Shown in pieces: positions 1-5,191 of a stretch of DNA of 5,241 bases. The stretch lies in the NCBI GenBank assembly GCA_047639325.1, contig JBLINN010000301.1:1-5241 (forward strand), read 5' to 3'. A program made the position numbers and the translations under genes. The stretch is from NVQY01 sp047639325. GTDB taxonomy: Bacteria; Pseudomonadota; Alphaproteobacteria; Rhodobacterales; Rhodobacteraceae. How positions within the stretch are numbered: position 1 is the first letter of the stretch; each line of letters starts with the position of its first letter. The notes beneath the pieces were generated by a model that was not told the DNA's origin, ran no database searches, and was given only the letters and a program-made list of their open reading frames with translations.

Positions 1-1374
1 GACATGGGCCGAATGGCGTAACGCTTCGTTGGCGCGATCTGCCCTGATTTGCAGCAGGTCCATGCTGGCCTTTTCGAACAAAGCCTTCTCTTCGGCCTCT
101 TGTTCCGGGCTGAACCGCAGGAAGAACGCCAGAACAGAGGCGATGGTCACGACCACACCGATGGTAAAGAACACATCGTTCCATTCCATTGCGCCCTTGA
201 ACAGAAACCCGGCGGCCACGGCCCCGGCGTTGCCGCCTGCCCCAACCACACCGGCCACCGCACCAAGCGCCTTTTTGTTGATAAAGGGCACGACGGAATA
301 GGTTGCGCCTTCGGCCATCTGAGTGAACAGCGAGAAGATGATCAGCATCGGAATGGCTAGGAACAGCACGTTCATCCGGCTAAAGATCATCAACGCGATG
401 CCTTCGCCCAAAAGAACGATAAACAACCAGAACGACCGCCCCTTAAGGCCCCACATATGGCCAAAGTTGTCGCCAAAGATGCCGCCCAAAGTCCGGGCAA
501 AGATATTCATCAAACCAAACGACGCCGCGATGGCACCGGCGGTCACCAGATTGACGTCAAAATAGTCGTAGAAGTAGAGGGCCGCGGTGTTGTTTACTGT
601 CAGCTCAATGCCAAAACAGGCACCGTAGATCAGGAACAAAATCCACACGCGATAGTCGGTCAGCGCGTTAAAGAACGCTCCGGTGACTTTCTTTTTGTCG
701 GGCAACATGTTTTTCGCCCGCAACTCACTGAAATTGCCGTCCGGCGCATCCTGGGTCATGAAATAATAGGCGATCCCCACCAGAAAGATCACGATCCCGA
801 CGGCCACCATGGACATGCGCCAAGCCTGTGCGTCGGTAAACCCAAACCCGATAACAAAACCGGAAAAAATTAGGGGCATGACGATCTGCGTGACACCACC
901 GCCAAGGTTGCCCCAGCCTGCGCTGGTGGCATTTGCTGTGCCCACCACGTTGGGCGCAAACATCATTGAGGTATGATATTGGGTGATCACAAAAGACGCC
1001 CCAATGATACCAATCAGCAACCTGAAGAACAGGAATGTCTCAAAACTGTCTGCCAATGCGATACCGGCGACCGGAAAGGCCCCAAACATCAGCAAGAATG
1101 TATAAGACAGGCGCGGCCCGATCCGGTCACAAAGCCAGCCGATAAAGAGCCGCGCAAAGATGGTCACTGCTACCGAGGCGATGATAGACCAACCAACTTG
1201 TGATTTGGTCAGATGCAACTCGTCGCGCACAACGATCATCAGTGGCGCGATGCCGAACCATGCAAAGAACGCGCCAAAAAATGCAAACCACGTCATGTGG
1301 AACGTGCGGATCTGCACTTTTCTTACATCAAAGAAATTGCCCCATAAACTGGTGGCCTTATTCTGCAACTCCAT
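1..1374 (-). CDS. narK: NarK/NasA-type nitrate/nitrite transporter (MFS, NNP family), C-terminal end cut by window edge
   Basis: Inner-membrane major-facilitator protein predicted to move nitrate in and/or nitrite out, supplying a nitrate reductase. I translated 458 residues from ATG 1374 to the left edge without a stop. Seen in the sequence: the MFS loop motif after TM2 (G79-W-L-C-D83-R-I-G-P-R88), nitrate signature 1 (A152-G-W-G-N-L-G-G-G160-V-T-Q) and nitrate signature 2 (G378-A-G-G-N-A-G-A385). The pair of signatures is diagnostic for the NNP family. R75 and R294 are the likely counterparts of the two substrate-binding arginines known in TM2 and TM8 of NarK. Hydrophobic segments end near residue 420 and a charged tail follows, so the membrane core is complete and probably only a few residues are missing. 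The start is supported by GGAGAGG (1386-1380) five bases upstream. Assimilatory (NasA) and respiratory (NarK) roles cannot be told apart without the next gene; the FNR-type promoter favours an anaerobic role. Confidence 0.93.
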   Translation of the reverse strand, partial: MELQNKATSLWGNFFDVRKVQIRTFHMTWFAFFGAFFAWFGIAPLMIVVRDELHLTKSQVGWSIIASVAVTIFARLFIGWLCDRIGPRLSYTFLLMFGAFPVAGIALADSFETFLFFRLLIGIIGASFVITQYHTSMMFAPNVVGTANATSAGWGNLGGGVTQIVMPLIFSGFVIGFGFTDAQAWRMSMVAVGIVIFLVGIAYYFMTQDAPDGNFSELRAKNMLPDKKKVTGAFFNALTDYRVWILFLIYGACFGIELTVNNTAALYFYDYFDVNLVTAGAIAASFGLMNIFARTLGGIFGDNFGHMWGLKGRSFWLFIVLLGEGIALMIFSRMNVLFLAIPMLIIFSLFTQMAEGATYSVVPFINKKALGAVAGVVGAGGNAGAVAAGFLFKGAMEWNDVFFTIGVVVTIASVLAFFLRFSPEQEAEEKALFEKASMDLLQIRADRANEALRHSAHV

Positions 1375-1392
1375 GTGCACCTCTCCAATTCA

Positions 1393-1411
1393 TCGGGCAA
1401 AGATGGCCCGA
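1393..1411 (-). other. Short hairpin in the narK leader
   Basis: TCGGGC (1393-1398) and GCCCGA (1406-1411) form a perfect 6-bp stem with a 7-base loop inside the predicted narK 5' leader, ending 6 bases before the Shine-Dalgarno. It could modulate translation. It is a single short stem and does not resemble the double hairpin recognised by ANTAR regulators such as NasT/NasR, so a function is uncertain. Confidence 0.3.
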
Positions 1412-1417
1412 CCTCTT

Positions 1418-1465
1418 GAGGCGCTGATAAGCAGTGCAGGTGTATCTGGATTTGATCCAAATCAA
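1418..1465 (-). promoter_or_regulatory. Predicted class II FNR-type promoter of narK
   Basis: Read on the minus strand, a perfect FNR box (1465-1452) is followed by a -10-like TTATCA (1430-1425). The box centre lies 31 bp from the -10 centre, which puts the start near 1418 and the box at about -41, the canonical class II activator position. There is no good -35 element, as expected for activator-dependent promoters. The leader would be about 44 nt. The start point is inferred from geometry only. Confidence 0.65.
1452..1465. promoter_or_regulatory. Perfect FNR/NNR-type box (TTGAT-N4-ATCAA)
   Basis: TTGATCCAAATCAA matches the FNR/Dnr/NarR consensus at all ten specified positions. It is the narK-proximal site of the divergent intergenic region. 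The neighbouring regulator carries the E-x-x-S-R recognition helix expected to bind it. A genomic FnrL protein, if present, could bind the same sequence. Confidence 0.8.
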
Positions 1466-1500
1466 CAAAAATTGCCTATGCTATTATATTTATTAGATTA

Positions 1501-1514
1501 TTATCAAATATCAA
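1501..1514. promoter_or_regulatory. Degenerate FNR-like half-site
   Basis: TTATC-AAAT-ATCAA keeps the right half of an FNR box, while three of five bases of the left half differ. The 12 bases AAATATCAATCC (1506-1517) recur exactly at 1594-1605, inside the perfect box by the regulator, so this may be a decayed or weak copy. Surrounding sequence is AT-rich. Confidence 0.3.
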
Positions 1515-1566
1515 TCCGAAGAACCACTTAGATCAACCACAGGAACTTACGATTTCTGGTGACAGT

Positions 1567-1580
1567 TTGACGAAAATCAA
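1567..1580. promoter_or_regulatory. Near-perfect FNR-type box, also a possible -35
   Basis: TTGACGAAAATCAA matches TTGAT-N4-ATCAA at nine of ten positions. Its centre is 22 bp, about two helical turns, from the next box at 1589-1602, so two dimers could sit on the same DNA face. Its first six bases, TTGACG, also match a sigma-70 -35 element; with an 18-bp spacer the -10 would be GATAAA (1591-1596). Confidence 0.5.
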
Positions 1581-1588
1581 ATAGACGA

Positions 1589-1602
1589 TTGATAAATATC
1601 AA
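1589..1602. promoter_or_regulatory. Perfect FNR-type box just upstream of the regulator gene
   Basis: TTGATAAATATCAA fits the consensus fully, and the palindrome extends by one pair on each side (A1588/T1603). Its centre is only about 26 bp before the regulator's ATG, so a class II start would fall inside the gene. The position suits repression better than activation, because it covers the likely -10 or start region. This supports negative autoregulation, which is inferred. Confidence 0.7.
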
Positions 1603-1621
1603 TCCTGAGGATGATCGCATC

Positions 1622-2308
1622 ATGCGACCCGCCGACCTCCCGAAAATCCGCGCGCTTCCGCTTTTTGCGGACGTCAAACAGGAGAACTTTGAAACACTGG
1701 TGCGCGGTGCCTATGTGCAAAATTTCCCGCCTCAGGTTGAGTTGATTTCAGAGGGTGATTCATGTGATTTTCTGCATGTGGTGATCGAAGGAAGCGTTGA
1801 ACTTTTTGCATCATGGAACGGCCGTGAAACCGTTATGGCGACAATACATCCGGTCTCAATGTTCATTCTTGCCGCAACAATCAAGGACGCGCCTTATCTT
1901 ATGTCGGGCAGAACATTAGAAAAATCACGCGTGATATTGCTCCCGTCTCAGGACGTGCGTTCGGTGTTTGGTAAGGACAACCAATTCGCCCGTGCCGTCG
2001 TGACCGAACTGGCAGAATGTTACCGGTCAGTTGTCCGTAATTCCAAGGATTTACGATTACGGACATCTGTTGAAAGATTGGCTAACTATGTGCTTCGTAA
2101 CGGAAAAAATGGTCCGTTTGATCTTAGTATGGAAAAACGGCGCCTTGCATCATATCTAAATATGACACCCGAGAATTTGTCACGGGCCATCAAAATATTG
2201 CAAAGCAATGGTGTGCAAATTGATGCCTCTAGGGTGCAGATTGTAGATGCCGTAGCCCTTACAAATTTCGCAAAGCCGACAGTTCTAATAGATGGTCCAA
2301 TGGATTAA
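1622..2308 (+). CDS. Crp/Fnr-family transcriptional regulator (NarR/Dnr/NnrR-like, no Fe-S cysteines)
   Basis: DNA-binding regulator predicted to control the divergent nitrate transporter in response to low oxygen, nitrate/nitrite or nitric oxide. From ATG 1622 it has 228 residues, the usual family size: an N-terminal cyclic-nucleotide-binding-like beta-barrel (about 10-115, with E44-G-D and E56-G-S turns), a dimer helix (about 118-145) and a C-terminal winged helix-turn-helix (about 148-210). The recognition helix reads M-T-P-E184-N-L-S187-R188, the E-x-x-S-R pattern that contacts TTGAT half-sites in FNR. Only two cysteines occur (C48, C133), so it cannot hold the FNR 4Fe-4S cluster. In Paracoccus, the similar NarR is encoded near narK and lacks the cluster too. 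An in-frame TTG at 1589 is rejected as start because it lies inside a perfect FNR box; GAGGA (1607-1611) precedes ATG 1622 by 10 bases. The signal sensed cannot be read from the sequence. Confidence 0.9.
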   Translation: MRPADLPKIRALPLFADVKQENFETLVRGAYVQNFPPQVELISEGDSCDFLHVVIEGSVELFASWNGRETVMATIHPVSMFILAATIKDAPYLMSGRTLEKSRVILLPSQDVRSVFGKDNQFARAVVTELAECYRSVVRNSKDLRLRTSVERLANYVLRNGKNGPFDLSMEKRRLASYLNMTPENLSRAIKILQSNGVQIDASRVQIVDAVALTNFAKPTVLIDGPMD

Positions 2309-2352
2309 CCGAACGACCGTCCACCTATTGGGTCAACTTCCACCGTACCAAA

Positions 2353-2402
2353 GCGGCGCAGTGATTTGTGAGGCCCTAATATGTACCGCCGCGACTCTTT
2401 TT
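2353..2402 (+). terminator. Weak candidate terminator after the regulator gene
   Basis: GCGGCG (2353-2358) can pair with CGCCGC (2387-2392), and TTTTT follows at 2398-2402, starting about 45 bases past the regulator's stop. The 28-base loop is long for an intrinsic terminator, so this is tentative. Confidence 0.25.
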
Positions 2403-2405
2403 AGG

Positions 2406-2440
2406 TAAGTGCCCGGAAGGACCCGTGCTTAATGGTTTTT
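2406..2440 (+). terminator. Second candidate terminator-like hairpin
   Basis: TAAGTGC (2406-2412) pairs with GTGCTTA (2425-2431) through seven pairs, two of them G-U, around a 12-base loop, followed shortly by TTTTT (2436-2440). It could back up or replace the element just before it. The stem is modest. Confidence 0.3.
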
Positions 2441-2466
2441 GGTCAGAGTGCGCGTAATTCTTTGGC

Positions 2467-2554
2467 CCAACAGACCCGACAGAGATGTGTTGGCGGCCAG
2501 CGTCAAGGTCTCGCTGGTTGAAGTCGCCCCACAGTGACTGTGGACATGGGGCGA
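2467..2554. other. Three consecutive stem-loops of unknown role
   Basis: Perfect inverted repeats follow one another closely: CCAACA (2467-2472)/TGTTGG (2488-2493), CCAGCG (2497-2502)/CGCTGG (2512-2517), and TCGCCCCA (2524-2531)/TGGGGCGA (2547-2554). Inside the third, CCACAG (2529-2534)/CTGTGG (2538-2543) is an alternative 6-bp pairing with a 3-base loop. Spacers between stems are only 3 and 6 bases. The array could be a structured RNA or a repeated palindromic element. There is no promoter or terminator evidence that would settle the strand. Confidence 0.4.
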
Positions 2555-2664
2555 GAGTTTTCCGGAACGCGCCCTTACCCATGATCTTGACCAACAGACG
2601 ACCACGAACGCGGGCGGGTCAAGTTTAGTCATTTTGTTGAGAATGCTGACGCCGATCCGCTTTC

Positions 2665-2692
2665 TTTGCAACAATGCCCACCCCATTGCAAA
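2665..2692. repeat. Inverted repeat TTTGCAA / TTGCAAA
   Basis: TTTGCAA (2665-2671) and TTGCAAA (2686-2692) are exact inverted copies 14 bases apart. The overlapping pair CAATG (2672-2676)/CATTG (2684-2688) offers a competing inner stem. It lies in non-coding sequence before the G8 run. No function is evident. Confidence 0.35.
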
Positions 2693-2754
2693 AGTCAGTT
2701 TGGGGGGGGCTAAAGCGACTTCAGGCCGATATGGGCCACAAATCCTTAAGCAGG

Positions 2755-2770
2755 GTGAAAATATTTTCAC
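2755..2770. promoter_or_regulatory. Perfect 16-bp palindrome, candidate operator
   Basis: GTGAAAATATTTTCAC is its own exact reverse complement over all 16 bases, which is unlikely by chance in this window. It sits about 140 bp before the dehydratase start, at the edge of an AT-rich stretch typical of promoters. Symmetry without a loop fits a dimeric repressor or activator site rather than an RNA hairpin. The binding protein is unknown and is not obviously the Crp/Fnr regulator in this window, since no TTGAT half is present. Confidence 0.5.
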
Positions 2771-2808
2771 ACCGCACTGTATTGATTTTCCACAATTAAT
2801 CTCGATTT

Positions 2809-2825
2809 TTGACAGATGATGTCAA
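2809..2825. promoter_or_regulatory. TTGACA-N5-TGTCAA inverted repeat, candidate -35 plus operator for the dehydratase operon
   Basis: TTGACA (2809-2814) is a perfect sigma-70 -35 hexamer and is repeated in inverted orientation as TGTCAA (2820-2825), a 17-bp operator-like palindrome of the size bound by GntR-type dimers. No strong -10 lies at the usual spacing (17 bp gives CATCTA, 2832-2837), so the promoter may be weak or need an activator. A protein bound here would cover the -35. A second repeat, AGATGA (2814-2819)/TCATCT (2831-2836), overlaps it. Confidence 0.45.
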
Positions 2826-2908
2826 GCGCGTCATCTATGGAAAATCCTTGACGGCTGGGAATTGTAAACTGCAACTGACTGCAACTTGTGATGCGACGAG
2901 GACGCTAA

Positions 2909-5191
2909 ATGGATCAGCCGATGCCCCCCAAACCCAACCGTTGGCGGCGCTTTTCCGAATGGGATAGCCGTCCTTTGCGGCTGGACAATTTCGCCGTCGA
3001 TGACCCGGAAAACGGCTTTTCCGTCAGCAAGGGGGCCCGTGATCCCGCACCCTCTCTGACCATCGTCAACGGTCGCGTAACCGAGATGGACGGGGTGGCC
3101 GAGGCCGATTTTGACATGATCGACCTGTTCATTGCGCGCCATCATATCGACGTGCAAACCGCCCGCCAGACGATGGAGATGCCAGCCAGTGATGTCGCCA
3201 GAATGCTGGTCGACATGAACGTGCCGCGCGCCGATCTGGTGCGACTGGGGCGGGGCATGACTCCGGCCCGGTTGACCGAGGTGGTGGCGCAGCTGACGGC
3301 GATGGAGCTGACATTCGCCTATTCCAAAATGCGCGCTCGCAAGACGCCCGGCAATCAGGGTCATGTGACCAACGCCAAGGATGATCCGCTGCAATTGGTG
3401 GCCGATGCCGCCACCGCCGTGGCCTTTGGCTTTGACGAGATTGAAACGACGATGCGGGTGTCGCGCAACGCCTGGTCCAACGCTTTGGCCTGCTGTGTCG
3501 GTGCCGCCGTGGGGCGCTGGGGCACGCTGTTTCAGTGTTCCTCGGAAGAGGCGGAAGAATTGCAGATCGGCATGGCCGGGTTCACATCCTACGCCGAAAC
3601 CGTATCAGTCTATGGCACCGAAAAGGCGTTTATTGATGGCGATGATACGCCGTGGTCCAAGGCGTTCCTGACCACCGCCTATGCATCACGCGGCATCAAA
3701 ATGCGCTGCACATCGGGTGCCGGGTCTGAGTTGCTGATGGGCTTTCACGAGTCCAAATCGTTGTTGTACCTCGAGGCGCGGTGCCTTTGCATGCAGCGGG
3801 CTATGGGCGCGCAGGGCACCCAGAACGGCGGCATTGACGGCGCACCACTGGCCGCCAGCATCGCCGGAGGCGTGCGTGAATTGATGGCGGAAAACCTGAT
3901 CGCGGTGTGGCTGGATCTGGAATGCGCCTCGGGCAATGACGCGCGCAGTTCGGAATCGGAAATCAGGATAGGTGCCAAGATCACGCCCTACCTGCTGGCC
4001 GGATCCGATTTTATTTGCTCGGGCTTTGGCACCATTCTGAAATACGACAACACCTTTAACGCCTCGCTGTTCAACGGCGAAGAGATGGAGGATTTTCTGG
4101 TCCTGCAACGCGATTTCGAGGTTGATGGTGGGCTGACCCCTGCGGGCGAAGCCACAATCCTGGAGGTGCGCACCCGGGCGGTCGAGGCGTTGGGCGCCGT
4201 GTACGAAGAGCTGGATCTGGGCGCGCCGACCCCGGCGATGAAGGCCAGTGTGGTGGCGGCGTCGGGATCGGATGAGACCGACAGCTATGTGCCGCGCGAC
4301 GTGGCGATCATCAGCGACAAGATCAAGGATCGCGGTATCACCGTGGTGGATGTGATCAAGGCGCTGGCCGCACGGGGGTTCCGGGACGAAGCAGGGCATC
4401 TATTGTCGCTGGTGAAACTGCGGGTGTCTGGCGACTATCTGCAAACCTCGGCGATTGTACGCGCGGGGCACGTGATTTCGGCGATCAATGACCCCAATAA
4501 GTACAGCGGCCCTGGCACCGGCTATCAGCTGAGCGCCGAGCGGCGCGAGCAGATCGTTAACATCCGTGATCAGTTGACTCGTGGCAATGTCCTACACGCA
4601 GAGAAGTCCTATGAGTCCGCCGAAGGGCAGCAGATCGCTTATGGCGAGATCGGTGCGGCGGCGCAAAGCAGTCGCAAGGACGAGGTGGTGATCGGTCTTA
4701 GCCCCGGCTTTGGGCTAAAGCTGTTTCGCACCCTGGCCGGTCACCCGCTTAGCCGGGTTTTGCAGGAACTAATCGCTGGTATTGAATCCAAGGGGCTGCG
4801 CGCGCGCATAGTGCGGTTCAACCACACTGCCGATACCTCGTTTCTGGGGCTAAGTGCGGCGGGTCTGTCCGGGTCGGGCGTTGGCATTGGCATTCAGGCC
4901 AAGGGCACGGCTGTTATTCACCACATTGACCGGCTGCCGCATAACAATCTTGAACTGTTCTCAAACGCTCCAATCACCACATTGCAGCATTATCGCAAGC
5001 TGGGAGAAAACGCCGGGGATTACGCTCTGGGCGCGTTGCCGGATCCGGTGGTTGTGCCAACCCGCGGCGAGGCGCTGGGGGCGCGGTTTCATGCGCGGGT
5101 GGCGTTGATTTACGCGATCGAGACCGGGTTGACCGAAACTGGCGCACCGCCGCAAGAGATTGAGCTGACCTTTCAGGGGGATCACCCATGA
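2909..5191 (+). CDS. pduC: Adenosylcobalamin-dependent glycerol/diol dehydratase, fused large and medium subunits
   Basis: Radical enzyme expected to convert 1,2-diols or glycerol to the aldehyde in the cytosol, using coenzyme B12. Residues about 10-560 align with the large subunit PduC/DhaB1 (about 554 aa), and about 575-756 with the medium subunit PduD/DhaB2, whose core is recognisable in D591-E-V-V-I, G656-S-G-V-G-I-G-I-Q and N680-L-E-L-F. With a constant +9 offset from PduC, the key residues are kept: Q150 (Gln141), H152 (His143), E179 (Glu170), E230 (Glu221), Q305 (Gln296), D344 (Asp335) and S371 (Ser362). Two substrate-pocket residues differ: Ser301 is D310 and Gln336 is A345. The 40-50-residue N-terminal extension of PduD, which carries the microcompartment signal, is absent; a short polar linker (about 563-588) joins the halves. 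GAGGA (2898-2902) lies six bases before ATG 2909. The small subunit follows with an ATGA overlap. The enzyme class is secure; the substrate is not. Confidence 0.95.
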   Translation: MDQPMPPKPNRWRRFSEWDSRPLRLDNFAVDDPENGFSVSKGARDPAPSLTIVNGRVTEMDGVAEADFDMIDLFIARHHIDVQTARQTMEMPASDVARMLVDMNVPRADLVRLGRGMTPARLTEVVAQLTAMELTFAYSKMRARKTPGNQGHVTNAKDDPLQLVADAATAVAFGFDEIETTMRVSRNAWSNALACCVGAAVGRWGTLFQCSSEEAEELQIGMAGFTSYAETVSVYGTEKAFIDGDDTPWSKAFLTTAYASRGIKMRCTSGAGSELLMGFHESKSLLYLEARCLCMQRAMGAQGTQNGGIDGAPLAASIAGGVRELMAENLIAVWLDLECASGNDARSSESEIRIGAKITPYLLAGSDFICSGFGTILKYDNTFNASLFNGEEMEDFLVLQRDFEVDGGLTPAGEATILEVRTRAVEALGAVYEELDLGAPTPAMKASVVAASGSDETDSYVPRDVAIISDKIKDRGITVVDVIKALAARGFRDEAGHLLSLVKLRVSGDYLQTSAIVRAGHVISAINDPNKYSGPGTGYQLSAERREQIVNIRDQLTRGNVLHAEKSYESAEGQQIAYGEIGAAAQSSRKDEVVIGLSPGFGLKLFRTLAGHPLSRVLQELIAGIESKGLRARIVRFNHTADTSFLGLSAAGLSGSGVGIGIQAKGTAVIHHIDRLPHNNLELFSNAPITTLQHYRKLGENAGDYALGALPDPVVVPTRGEALGARFHARVALIYAIETGLTETGAPPQEIELTFQGDHP

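Larger units (their letters stand above)
2309..2908. other. 600-bp intergenic region without a convincing gene
   Basis: Short open frames on both strands (for example 2429-2770 and 2376-2594, minus; 2634-2819, plus) give cysteine-, arginine- or proline-rich translations with no family resemblance that I recognise and no good ribosome-binding sites. The region contains two terminator-like elements, three consecutive stem-loops (2467-2554), a run of eight Gs (2702-2709), and two palindromes near the dehydratase operon. No tRNA, CRISPR array, transposase remnant or cobalamin riboswitch was recognised. The left part could be a decayed or repeated non-coding element. Confidence 0.6.

Noticed and set aside
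29..873. Plus-strand open frames opposite narK
   Set aside because: The minus strand gives a continuous NNP transporter with both nitrate signatures; the plus frames are antisense shadows.
1393..1411. NasT/NasR-type antitermination leader for narK
   Set aside because: Only one 6-bp hairpin with no following T-run and a leader of about 44 nt; the two-hairpin ANTAR target is not present.
2429..2770. 113-codon open frame on the minus strand in the intergenic region
   Set aside because: Its translation is rich in Cys, Arg and Thr without recognisable family motifs, it crosses the stem-loops and the G8 run, and its start lies in the 16-bp palindrome without a ribosome-binding site.
2891..2908. 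Five-codon mini-ORF (MRRGR, stop) ending one base before the dehydratase ATG
   Set aside because: It overlaps the Shine-Dalgarno GAGGA and has no ribosome-binding site of its own; a chance ATG is more likely than a leader peptide.
2309..2908. Possible cobalamin riboswitch before the B12-dependent enzyme
   Set aside because: I found no convincing B12 box or surrounding conserved core; B12 riboswitches usually control synthesis and transport rather than B12-using isomerases of this type.
2831..3394. 187-codon open frame on the minus strand
   Set aside because: It is antisense to the start of the dehydratase; the composition is typical of a shadow frame and no family is recognisable.
3686..4399. 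237-codon open frame on the minus strand
   Set aside because: It is a shadow of the GC-rich dehydratase frame, His/Arg/Gln-rich in translation, while the plus strand encodes conserved active-site residues across it.
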